This document shows positions 9,201 through 16,604 of a stretch of DNA of 64,000 nucleotides, one piece after another. Each line of letters starts with the position of its first letter. The stretch's first letter is position 1. The stretch comes from Paraburkholderia xenovorans LB400 (lineage in GTDB: Bacteria; Pseudomonadota; Gammaproteobacteria; Burkholderiales; Burkholderiaceae). Below the pieces are notes generated by a model. The model made no database searches. It was not told the origin of the DNA and saw only the letters and a list, made by a program, of their open reading frames with translations. The position numbers were made by a program, and so were the translations under genes. The DNA lies in assembly GCF_000013645.1 (NCBI RefSeq), contig NC_007951.1:3348001-3412000 (forward strand), written 5' to 3'.

Positions 9201-9238
9201 AACGGCCGCTGCCATGAAAAACGCAGCGGCCGTTTTTT
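9201..9238 (+). terminator. Rho-independent terminator after phospholipase C
   Basis: AACGGCCGCTGC (9201-9212) pairs perfectly with GCAGCGGCCGTT (9223-9234) around a 10-base loop and runs into a six-base T tract. It ends the phospholipase transcript before the convergent Nit1C operon. Confidence 0.88.
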
Positions 9239-9271
9239 ACGCGGCTACCCGAGCGCCTGGGTGCGGCTACG

Positions 9272-10561
9272 TCATGCAGCCACCGCAGCCGCCAACGACG
9301 CGCGCTCCCGCGCCTTCTCGCGAATCGCATCCACGATAAACTCCGCATCGCGCGCGATGCCGGAAAAACGCCCCGAGCCCCACGTATGCAGCCACGGCAA
9401 GCCGACGAAATACAAACCGTCGATCGGCGTAATGCCGCGCGTATGCGCCGGATAACCGCGACCGTTGAACACGGGCGCATCCAGCCAGCTGAAGTCCGGC
9501 GTAAAACCGATGCACCAGATGATCGCAGCAATGCCGCTCCCGTCCAGATCGAGCGTAGTGCGCTCCTGTTGCGGACGCCAGACCGGTTCGTACACGCCGC
9601 CCGCCGGCGCGTCGATGCCGTGCTTTGCGATGAAGCCGTCGATGCTCGCGTTGATCCGGTTATACGTATCGTCGGCGGCATCGAGATTTGCCGCCAGCGT
9701 GGGCGCAAAATGGAACTGCCCGTCGCGCAGATCGTCGAGCCGGCCATACAGCTCCATGCCCTCGGCGGCGAACTTGCGCAGGTCGATATCGCGTCCGCCG
9801 TCGCGGCCCGTCACATAGTGGTTGGTGTTGTCGCGCACCCCTTCGCGCAACGGATGCTTTTCGACCGGCATATCGTAGTACTGCATGTCGGCGAGCCAGT
9901 CGACCACGTCGCGGCCCCGATAGAAGCGCGCGCAACGCGGCGCCTCGCCCACGGCGAGCACCACCTTGCGGCCGGCCAGATGCAGATCTTCCGCGATCTG
10001 CGCGCCGGATTGCCCGGTGCCCACCACCATCACCGCGCCTTCAGGCAGCGCCTGCGGGTTCCGATATGCCGACGACTGCAGTTGCACGATCCGCGCGGGC
10101 AAGCGCTCCGCGAGGCGCGGCACGATCGGCGTGTGGTAGCCGCCCGAGGCCACCACCACCTGGTCCGCGGTGAAATCGCCCTGCGTCGTCGTGATGGCGT
10201 AGACGCCGTCGTCGCGCTGCTTCACGCGTTTGACTTCCGTGTGCTCCATCATCGGCGCATCGACCTGCGCGATGAAGCCGTCGAGGTACGCAATGATCTC
10301 GTCCTTCTTCATGAAGCCGTGCGGGTCGTCGCCGCGATACGGATAACCGGGCAGCGCGCATTGCCAGTTCGGCGTGACCAGACAGAACGCGTCCCAGCGC
10401 TGCTCGCGCCACGTATGCGTCACCGTGTTCTTCTCGACGACGAGATGGTCGATGCCTGCCTGCTTGAGGTAATAGCTGACCGACAGACCCGCCTGCCCGC
10501 CGCCGATGACGAGCACGCTGTAATGGCCCTCGGCGCGCGCGTGATGTGTTGGATTCGACAT
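9272..10561 (-). CDS. nitH: FAD-dependent oxidoreductase, MSMEG_0569 family (Nit1C)
   Basis: This 429-residue flavoprotein resembles flavin-containing monooxygenases. The FAD fingerprint VLVIGGGQAGLSVSYYLKQ lies near residues 16-34, and a second nucleotide motif, MVVGTGQSGAQIAEDLHL, is mid-protein. The start at ATG 10561 places the FAD motif at the usual distance; an open frame continuing upstream overlaps the next gene. It is the last gene of the eight-gene Nit1C-type operon, 26 bases after the small MSMEG_0570-family gene. The oxidised substrate is unknown. The symbol follows the nitBCDEFGH naming used for cyanide-utilising pseudomonads, given from memory. Confidence 0.85.
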   Translation of the reverse strand: MSNPTHHARAEGHYSVLVIGGGQAGLSVSYYLKQAGIDHLVVEKNTVTHTWREQRWDAFCLVTPNWQCALPGYPYRGDDPHGFMKKDEIIAYLDGFIAQVDAPMMEHTEVKRVKQRDDGVYAITTTQGDFTADQVVVASGGYHTPIVPRLAERLPARIVQLQSSAYRNPQALPEGAVMVVGTGQSGAQIAEDLHLAGRKVVLAVGEAPRCARFYRGRDVVDWLADMQYYDMPVEKHPLREGVRDNTNHYVTGRDGGRDIDLRKFAAEGMELYGRLDDLRDGQFHFAPTLAANLDAADDTYNRINASIDGFIAKHGIDAPAGGVYEPVWRPQQERTTLDLDGSGIAAIIWCIGFTPDFSWLDAPVFNGRGYPAHTRGITPIDGLYFVGLPWLHTWGSGRFSGIARDAEFIVDAIREKARERASLAAAVAA

Positions 10562-10587
10562 GATGCGTCCTCTGAAAGAATAAGCGC

Positions 10588-10872
10588 CTAGCTGAATTCG
10601 ATAACCTTGACGGTCGCGTCGGGCCGGTCGCGAAAGCGCGCCGCGTCGCGCTCGATCTGCGCAAGCTGGTCCAGCGCCGCCGAGCACGCAAAGCCGTATT
10701 TCGCGCGCACCCGCTCGGACGCAATGCCGAGCGCCTGCCGCGAACGCTCGACGAAATCCTCCAGCGCGTAAGCGTGGCCCGGCGTGAAAAAATCGCCGAT
10801 CACGAGCGAAGGCGAATAACAGTTCGCTTCGTCGCCATCGGGCCATTGAATGCGAAAGTGCATGACAGGCAT
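10588..10872 (-). CDS. nitG: MSMEG_0570-family small conserved protein (Nit1C)
   Basis: A 94-residue acidic soluble protein beginning MPVMHFRIQWPDGDEANCYS. It has a conserved-looking core of CYSPSLVIGDFF and HAYALEDFVERSRQALG. It has no signal peptide, membrane helix or catalytic motif that I recognise. The family is known almost only from Nit1C-type clusters and is labelled nitrogen-starvation related. It is encoded 14 bases after the glycosyltransferase gene. Its size suggests an accessory subunit rather than a stand-alone enzyme; that is inference. Confidence 0.82.
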   Translation of the reverse strand: MPVMHFRIQWPDGDEANCYSPSLVIGDFFTPGHAYALEDFVERSRQALGIASERVRAKYGFACSAALDQLAQIERDAARFRDRPDATVKVIEFS

Positions 10873-10886
10873 CGTTGATCCTCAAA

Positions 10887-12056
10887 TCAATGGGTAAGCA
10901 GAGCGCGCTTCGCGGCGAAACGGCGGTAGGCGTCCATATGACGCCGTGCGCTCGCCGCCCAGCTGAAGCGCGCGAGCAATGCGGGCACCGCATGCTCGAA
11001 GTCGATACCGCTCTCATTCAGCGCACGCACGAGGGCCGCGGCGATCGAATCCGCGTCGAGAGGATCGGCCCAGCAGCAGGTGGCGTCGTCGAGATACTCG
11101 GTGAACGGCGCAATCGAAGACACCACCACCGGCGTGCCGCTCGCGAGCGCCTCCAGCACGACGAGACCAAAGCCCTCGCGCAAGGACACCATCGACAGAA
11201 CATCGGCGCTTCGAAACAGCGCGGGCATGACGGCGTCTTCGAGCGGGCCGGTCACCACCACGCTTTCATGCGGTCCGATGGAGAGGCCCAACTCGCTCGC
11301 CCGTTGCAGCAGCCGCCGGCTATAGGCGTCGTGGTCGAGCAGGCTCGCGCCGCCGGCAATGACGAGTTGTGCTTGCGGCAAACCACTGCGCACGACGGCA
11401 AACGCTTCGAGCAGCGCCAGCGTGTTCTTGCGCGCTTCGATTCCGCCCACCGCCAGCACGATCGGGCCGCCGTCCAGGCCGAAGCGCTGGCGAACCTGCG
11501 CGTCGTGTCGATCAGTCCGGGAAGAAAACCGCTGCACGTCCACGCCGTTCGGTACGGTGAACGCATCAATGCGGTACTCCGCCTGCATTTCACGTGTCCA
11601 CCTATCGCTCACACACAGCACCTCGTCCGCGTCCTGATACGCGCGGCGCTGCCAGGCCATCAGCCTCGGATCGTCGAAATGATCCAGATGGTGCACCGTG
11701 CGCATGAAACCGTGAACGAGACCTTGCGCTTTCAACTCGGCGAGCGCGTTGCCGCTGATACTGTCCTGCGCGTGCAGCACGTCGAACGCGGCGGCGCCAT
11801 GCCCGGTCAGCGCGCGCCGGAAGGCATCGATCCGCGCTTCGACCATTGCAACCGTGTCGCCCTGCGCGAGAACGACAGGCGCATACACCACACGGCAAGG
11901 CGGCAGACGAAACAACGTCTCGCCGCGCGCGGCCGGCACGAACACCGTCACGTCGTGGCCGAGCGCGGTCAACGCCGACGCCAGTTCGAGCGTGTGCACC
12001 ACACCGCCGCGCGGATTGACCGAATGCGTGAGCAAGGCGATACGCAGCGTGCTCAT
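10887..12056 (-). CDS. Glycosyltransferase, MSMEG_0565 family (Nit1C)
   Basis: This 389-residue GT-B glycosyltransferase of the GT4 type begins RIALLTHSVNPRGGVVHTLE, the nucleotide-sugar transferase start with a Gly-Gly loop. It has the C-terminal donor-site signature SLREGFGLVVLEALASGTPV (an E-x7-E arrangement). There is no membrane segment, so it acts in the cytoplasm. Its ATG overlaps the stop of the preceding AIR-like gene by four bases (12053-12056), which implies translational coupling. Its presence suggests that the Nit1C pathway makes or modifies a glycosylated small molecule, but the acceptor is unknown. Confidence 0.85.
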   Translation of the reverse strand: MSTLRIALLTHSVNPRGGVVHTLELASALTALGHDVTVFVPAARGETLFRLPPCRVVYAPVVLAQGDTVAMVEARIDAFRRALTGHGAAAFDVLHAQDSISGNALAELKAQGLVHGFMRTVHHLDHFDDPRLMAWQRRAYQDADEVLCVSDRWTREMQAEYRIDAFTVPNGVDVQRFSSRTDRHDAQVRQRFGLDGGPIVLAVGGIEARKNTLALLEAFAVVRSGLPQAQLVIAGGASLLDHDAYSRRLLQRASELGLSIGPHESVVVTGPLEDAVMPALFRSADVLSMVSLREGFGLVVLEALASGTPVVVSSIAPFTEYLDDATCCWADPLDADSIAAALVRALNESGIDFEHAVPALLARFSWAASARRHMDAYRRFAAKRALLTH

Positions 12057-13036
12057 TTCACCTCATCCTTTCCGATAATGAACGGCTCCCGCTGGAAATC
12101 CCATAACGTTGCGGCGTCATCCTGCCGATGCAGGACCACCTGGCTCGTTGCGTCGACGGAACCGATCACCGAGCACGCAAGCGAGCGGGCGCTGAACTTC
12201 GCCCGTACGGTCTCCACGTGCTCGGGCCGCACGGACAGCAGATAACCGAAACTCGGAAACGCGCTCACCCATCGTTCGAGCGGCACACCCTCAGGCTTCG
12301 GAATACACGCGAGATCGATCCGCGCCCCCACCTGCGAACATTCGAGCAGCATCAGCGCGGTGCCGAGTGTGCCCGCCATGCTGATATCCTTCGCGGCATC
12401 GCATAGACCGTTTTCGGCCAGTTGCGGCAGCAGTTCGAGGTCGGCGCGCAGACGCTCGGGCGGCGCATCCACCGAAGCATTCCAGAACGGATATGGCTCT
12501 TCGAAGCGGCCGCGCAGATCGACCGCCATCATCAGGCTGTCGCCCGGTTTCGCATTGAAGCTCGACAGCAGCGCCCTGGCGCGGCCGATAATCGACACCG
12601 CCAGTTGCGCCGCTTCGCTGCGCGTATTCGTGTGCCCGCCGACAATCGGCACGCCATACGCCACCGAAGCCGCCGCCATACCCGCCAGCACTTCCTCCGC
12701 AGCGCCAATGCCCTGGCTCCACAGCGCGTCCACCACCGCCAGCGGACGTCCGCCCATTGCATAGATATCGCTGACGTTCACCATCACGCTGCTATAGCCG
12801 GCGAACCACGGCATCGCGCTCACGAAGTCGCTGACCATGCCTTCGATCGCGAAGAGCAGATAGCCGTCGCCGTCGGCGAGCGCGGCGCAGTCGTCGCCAA
12901 GCGCGACGGCCTGCGCGAGATCGCGCTTGCCGCGCGGCAAGCGCTTCGCCAGCGAGCCGACGACATCCACGATATCGGTCTTGTGGCGGAACCCGCGGCT
13001 TTCGCGCAAGCCGGCGACCAGATCGGCGACCGTCAT
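12053..13036 (-). CDS. nitF: AIR synthase-related protein, sll0787 family (Nit1C)
   Basis: This 327-residue protein belongs to the PurM/ThiL/HypE/SelD fold. The N-terminal half carries VALGDDCAALADGDGYLLFA and the metal-nucleotide region VNVSDIYAMGGRPLAVVDAL, which resembles the family's D-I-x-A-M-G-G loop. Proteins of this fold use ATP to activate an amide, carbamoyl or sulfur-containing substrate. It overlaps genes on both sides by four bases (ATGA at 13033-13036 and at 12053-12056), so it is tightly coupled to the acetyltransferase and the glycosyltransferase. The reaction is unknown. Confidence 0.85.
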   Translation of the reverse strand: MTVADLVAGLRESRGFRHKTDIVDVVGSLAKRLPRGKRDLAQAVALGDDCAALADGDGYLLFAIEGMVSDFVSAMPWFAGYSSVMVNVSDIYAMGGRPLAVVDALWSQGIGAAEEVLAGMAAASVAYGVPIVGGHTNTRSEAAQLAVSIIGRARALLSSFNAKPGDSLMMAVDLRGRFEEPYPFWNASVDAPPERLRADLELLPQLAENGLCDAAKDISMAGTLGTALMLLECSQVGARIDLACIPKPEGVPLERWVSAFPSFGYLLSVRPEHVETVRAKFSARSLACSVIGSVDATSQVVLHRQDDAATLWDFQREPFIIGKDEVK

Positions 13037-13638
13037 GCCGCACTCCGCTCACGCTCGCGACGGCGCGCGGACGGCTGCGACTGCGTGACAAAGCCGCCAT
13101 AAGGCGTCGCGCACGGCGGATACCGGTCCAGCTGCGCCTGCATCAGATGATGCGGTCTGCCGAGCAGGGTTTCCTCCGCGAGCACGTCCCAATACATCGC
13201 GCGAAAGAGCGGCACGTTCTGACTCTGCACGTGAGCGAGGAACGTCTCGCAGCCGAGCGCATGCGCGCTGCTCACCGCGAGACGAATCAGCGTCGCGCCG
13301 ATCTTTCCATGCCGGCGAAACGCCGCATGCACGGCGAGCCGCGAACCGAACCACACGTTGTCGTGATCGCGATGAATGCGCACGGTGCCCACCACCTGTT
13401 CCGGCATGCCGCCGAGGCAACTCACCGCCACCAGTTGCTGCGCGTGCTGATCGATCCCGTCGCGATCATCGCCGATGAAAATGCCCTGCTCGATGCAGAA
13501 AACCGCGCGCCGCAACCTGAACGCCTCTTCGGCTTCCCAATTCAACGTGGTCCACTTGATACGGAATTCACTCGGCGCATACGGCGCGAAACCCATGTCG
13601 CCGTCCAGCGCCTCGCCTGCGATCGCTTCACCGAACAT
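13033..13638 (-). CDS. nitE: GNAT-like acetyltransferase, MSMEG_0567/sll0786 family (Nit1C)
   Basis: The product is 201 residues if translation starts at ATG 13638, two bases after the stop of the radical SAM gene. The frame is open for 14 more codons, but those lie inside the neighbour. The core LRRAVFCIEQGIF followed by QLVAVSCLGGMPEQVVGTVR is typical of GNAT N-acyltransferases, and the pyrophosphate loop region RHGKIGATLIRLAVSSA follows. The C-terminal extension QAQLDRYPPCATPYGGF is outside the standard fold. It ends in a four-base overlap with the AIR-like gene. Donor and acceptor are unknown. Confidence 0.82.
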   Translation of the reverse strand: MFGEAIAGEALDGDMGFAPYAPSEFRIKWTTLNWEAEEAFRLRRAVFCIEQGIFIGDDRDGIDQHAQQLVAVSCLGGMPEQVVGTVRIHRDHDNVWFGSRLAVHAAFRRHGKIGATLIRLAVSSAHALGCETFLAHVQSQNVPLFRAMYWDVLAEETLLGRPHHLMQAQLDRYPPCATPYGGFVTQSQPSARRRERERSAA

Positions 13639-13640
13639 GA

Positions 13641-14753
13641 TCACGCCTCGTACGATGAGAGTGACGAACACGCGCCGCATTTGCCGCAGCCCGCCTTGAT
13701 ATCGCTCGAACGCATGGCCGCGGCATTGAGCATGCCGCCCAGCGGCTGTAAAACCGACTTCATGAATTCGGGTGTGGGCGCCGGATGATCTTCGAGCGGC
13801 GTGCCGCTGATCGGCACGAACGGCACGACGAACGGATAGACGCCGAGTTCGATCAACTCGCGCGACATCGTCAGAATCGCCTCGGCGCTGTCGCCCAGCC
13901 CCGCGAGAATATAGGTGCTGACCTGGCCGCGTCCGAACACGGCCACCGCGGACCTGAACGCTTCCATGTAGCGCGACAGCGGCACGCTCGCCTTGCCCGG
14001 CATGATGCGTTCGCGCAATTCAGGCGTCACGACTTCGAGATGCATGCCGAGTGTGTCGATGCCGCTCGCTTTCATGCGCGCGAACCAGCGGTCGTCGTCG
14101 GGCGGCTCGCATTGTGCCTGGATCGGCAGATCGACCGCGGCCTTGATTGCAAACGCACTCTCGCACAGAATCTGCGCGCCGCGATCCGGCGTGGGTGGCG
14201 TGCCGGTGGTCAGCACCATATGCTTCACGCCGTCGAGCAGCACGGCCGCGCGCGCCACTTCCGCGAGCTGCTCGGGCGTCTTGCGCGCAATCGTGCGGCC
14301 TGCCGCGAGCGACTGCCCGATCGCGCAGAACTTGCAGCTCTTGCGCCGGCTCTCATAGCGAATACAGGTTTGCAATACGGTAGTCGCCAGTACGTCCGCA
14401 CCGTGCAACGTGGCGATATGCGAGTACGGTACGCCGTCGAGCGTCTGCATGCCGTAAAAACGCGGCGCCTTCGGAAAACTGATACTGGCAATCGGAATCG
14501 TGCCGCGCAGCAGCGCACTCGAACCACTGGCATCCGGTGTTTGCGCCACGAACGGCGAGTGCCATGCAGTGCTCGTATGCACGGGCACCATGATCGTCAC
14601 GCCATCCACCGTCACCGCCTTGTGGTCCGACGGACCCGCGCCGCCGCGCCGGCTCGCCGCGCCCGAATCCGGCGAGACGAGCCGCAAACCGGCGGACTGC
14701 AATTCAGTCATCAATTGCCGGCTCTCTGCCGACAGCGGTTCGCTGGCGTTCAT
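13641..14753 (-). CDS. nitD: Radical SAM protein, MSMEG_0568 family (Nit1C)
   Basis: This 370-residue protein has biotin-synthase-like order. The cluster-binding cysteines appear in [18 protein letters not shown], spaced C-x9-C-x2-C rather than the usual C-x3-C-x2-C. They are followed by [12 protein letters not shown] and [10 protein letters not shown] strands. A second Cys group, [10 protein letters not shown], ends the protein and could bind a metal. The start at 14753 has a strong AAGGAGG four bases before it but lies 50 bases inside the nitrilase frame; a second ATG at 14711 would shorten the overlap to eight bases. The reaction is unknown. Confidence 0.85.
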   Translation of the reverse strand: MNASEPLSAESRQLMTELQSAGLRLVSPDSGAASRRGGAGPSDHKAVTVDGVTIMVPVHTSTAWHSPFVAQTPDASGSSALLRGTIPIASISFPKAPRFYGMQTLDGVPYSHIATLHGADVLATTVLQTCIRYESRRKSCKFCAIGQSLAAGRTIARKTPEQLAEVARAAVLLDGVKHMVLTTGTPPTPDRGAQILCESAFAIKAAVDLPIQAQCEPPDDDRWFARMKASGIDTLGMHLEVVTPELRERIMPGKASVPLSRYMEAFRSAVAVFGRGQVSTYILAGLGDSAEAILTMSRELIELGVYPFVVPFVPISGTPLEDHPAPTPEFMKSVLQPLGGMLNAAAMRSSDIKAGCGKCGACSSLSSYEA

Positions 14754-15750
14754 CGCATCCTCCTTCGGTTGAATTGAAATCGGCGCCCGGGACAGCCGGC
14801 CACGCCTGCATCGGCGCCACGGTTTCCGCGGGCCGCCGGTTGATGGCGAGGCTCAGCAGTTCGGGGCGCGCGTAATGGCCGACCGAATCCATCATGCGTT
14901 TGCGCTTGGTGATCAAGGCCATGTCGAGATCGGCGATCACCATGCCCTCGCCCTCGCGCAACGGTTCGGCAAGATGCTGGCCTTCCGGAGAGACGATCGC
15001 GGTATTGCAGCCGCCGCGCAGCGCCCTCTGCAGATTCGTATCCGGAGTCACGGACGCAATCTGCGCTTCGCTCAGCCATCCCGTTGCATTGACGACGAAA
15101 CATCCCGATTCCAGCGCGTGATGGCGGATCGTCACCTCGATCTGATCGGCGAAGATCGGCCCCACCAGCGAGCCGGGAAACTGGCTGCAATGAATCTCTT
15201 CGTGCTGCGTCATCAACGCATAACGCGCGAGCGGGTTGTAATGCTCCCAGCAGGCGAGCGCGCCCACGCGTGCCACCGCGGTGCGCGCCACCGTCAGCCC
15301 GGCCGCGTCGCCTTGGCCCCAGATCATCCGTTCATGAAACGTCGGGGTGATCTTGCGGCGCTTGAGCACGATCTGGCCGTCCACGTCGAAGATCAGTTGC
15401 GTGTTGTAGAGGCTGCCGTGATCGCGCTCGTTGACGCCGAGCACCACCACCATCCGGTGCAAACGCGCCTGCTCGGCCACCGCCTGCGTCACGGGACCCG
15501 GCACCACCACGGCCTCTTCGTAGAGTTTCATGTGATCGGCGCCGGAGGCCACGGGCGGCCGCACGAAAGAGAAGTACGGGTAATACGGCACGAAGGTTTC
15601 GGGAAATACGATCAGTTGCACGCCTTCGCGCGCCGCCTGTTCGATGGCCTCGCAAACCTTTTCGAGCGTGCCGCCGCTGCGCTCGAAGTCCGGTGCGATC
15701 TGGACCGCCGCGGCGCGCACGATGCGCTTGCCGGTCGATTTGTCGGACAT
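14704..15750 (-). CDS. nitC: Nitrilase, Nit1/sll0784 family (Nit1C)
   Basis: This 348-residue nitrilase has the full catalytic set: Glu in [10 protein letters not shown] (about residue 51), Lys in [15 protein letters not shown] (about 133) and Cys in [15 protein letters not shown] (about 167). The family hydrolyses C-N triple bonds to acid and ammonia. ATG 15750 is preferred to the in-frame GTG at 15759 because GGCGAG sits about eight bases before it. It is the second gene of the operon, 19 bases after the DsrE-like gene. Nit1C clusters have been tied to growth on cyanide as nitrogen source; whether this strain does so cannot be seen. Confidence 0.9.
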   Translation of the reverse strand: MSDKSTGKRIVRAAAVQIAPDFERSGGTLEKVCEAIEQAAREGVQLIVFPETFVPYYPYFSFVRPPVASGADHMKLYEEAVVVPGPVTQAVAEQARLHRMVVVLGVNERDHGSLYNTQLIFDVDGQIVLKRRKITPTFHERMIWGQGDAAGLTVARTAVARVGALACWEHYNPLARYALMTQHEEIHCSQFPGSLVGPIFADQIEVTIRHHALESGCFVVNATGWLSEAQIASVTPDTNLQRALRGGCNTAIVSPEGQHLAEPLREGEGMVIADLDMALITKRKRMMDSVGHYARPELLSLAINRRPAETVAPMQAWPAVPGADFNSTEGGCDERQRTAVGREPAIDD

Positions 15751-15769
15751 GGTGGTCACTCGCCTTTCG

Positions 15770-16252
15770 TCAAACCGTCCAGGTGTGGATGACCAGCGCG
15801 TTGTCCTTGCGGTGGAGCAACTGGATGTCGAGCACGTCGAGCGGGCTGATTGGACGAATCCCTTCGATCAGCGAGGCTTCGCCGTGTCCGTACAGCGCCT
15901 GCAATGCGAAGCGGCATGCGTAGACCTTGCCGCCTTCTTCCATGAACTTCGTCAGTTGCTTGTTGAAGTTCAGATGGCCGGGGAACGCTTCGTCGCCAAG
16001 CGTCGGAAAGCCGCGTTGCAGACCGAGCGTCACGCCCGGCCCGTAGAGCAATACCGATGTTTCGAAGCCCTTGCGTTGCAGGCGCGTGGCCTGCAGCAGA
16101 TTGACGAAGCCGATCGAGCCTTCGAAGGCAACCGTATGGAACGTGACGAGCGCCTTCTCGCCCGGTTCGGCTTTCACGTCTTCAAAGACTTTCTCCTCAT
16201 AGTCGACAAGGTAATCGCCTTTCTGATGCAGCGGTTTGTTGACGGCTGGCAT
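15770..16252 (-). CDS. nitB: MSMEG_0572/Sll0783-family protein, DsrE-like (Nit1C)
   Basis: A 160-residue soluble protein and the first gene of the operon. The segment [20 protein letters not shown] followed by a [13 protein letters not shown] strand and [14 protein letters not shown] (Cys near 113) looks like the DsrE/DsrF fold. In that fold a Cys at this place can carry a persulfide; this is a fold inference only. The family is called nitrogen-starvation responsive, and Sll0783 affects polyhydroxybutyrate accumulation in Synechocystis. GGAGAG precedes the ATG at 16252. A sigma-54 promoter lies 68-83 bases upstream. Confidence 0.85.
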   Translation of the reverse strand: MPAVNKPLHQKGDYLVDYEEKVFEDVKAEPGEKALVTFHTVAFEGSIGFVNLLQATRLQRKGFETSVLLYGPGVTLGLQRGFPTLGDEAFPGHLNFNKQLTKFMEEGGKVYACRFALQALYGHGEASLIEGIRPISPLDVLDIQLLHRKDNALVIHTWTV

Positions 16253-16319
16253 GACACTCTCCGATCAGGTTTGCTAAGTAAAAGAAGGTGCGCGTTCAGG
16301 TACTGCGCGCTTCTTCCAA

Positions 16320-16335
16320 TGCAACGGCCGTGCCA
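16320..16335 (-). promoter_or_regulatory. Sigma-54 promoter of the Nit1C operon
   Basis: The minus strand reads TGGCACGGCCGTTGCA, a perfect match to the sigma-54 consensus TGGCACG-N4-TTGCA with the GG and GC dinucleotides at the correct spacing. Transcription would start near 16308, giving a leader of about 55 bases to the first gene. Promoters of this class need an enhancer-binding activator such as NtrC. Confidence 0.85.
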
Positions 16336-16571
16336 TTGATCGGCCATGCCAATGCGATCAATCAGCAATCAATTCCGTCTCGATTCGAAATGCGACGTGA
16401 AAATTTTTTGGCGCGAAGGTTGCATACAGTCCGGTCATCCCGCGCAAACGCCTTTGGTGCGGCTTTACCGCACCAGCCATGTGCGATTTGCGCAGCCGAA
16501 CGTGTCGGCGTGGTGCAGTCATTCACCACAGTCGATCAATCCGGTCATTGATCGCATTCCAATGCGATCAA
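16335..16571. promoter_or_regulatory. Putative operators and activator sites between Nit1C and mocR
   Basis: This is the rest of the 352-base gap between the two divergent genes. ATTGATCG (16335-16342) faces CGATCAAT (16355-16362) across 12 bases and overlaps the sigma-54 -24 element by one base. Near mocR, CGATCAAT (16533-16540), ATTGATCG (16547-16554) and CGATCAA (16565-16571) recur. The 13-mer CCAATGCGATCAA is present at 16349 and 16559, 210 bases apart. GCACC-N5-TGTGC at 16470-16484 resembles an NtrC site with one mismatch. TGGTGCGG-N5-CCGCACCA (16455-16475) is a perfect palindrome. Which protein binds each is inference. Confidence 0.5.
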
Positions 16572-16604
16572 CTTTTTTTCAACACGAATAGAGACCCGAA
16601 GGCA

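Noticed and set aside
7680..9215. Minus-strand frame of about 510 codons opposite phospholipase C
   Set aside because: Antisense shadow of a well-supported Tat-exported enzyme; no motif.
16455..16475. GGTGC...GCACC palindrome as an NtrC operator
   Set aside because: NtrC sites read GCACC-N5-GGTGC; this repeat has the opposite orientation, so only the overlapping 16470-16484 match was kept as a candidate.
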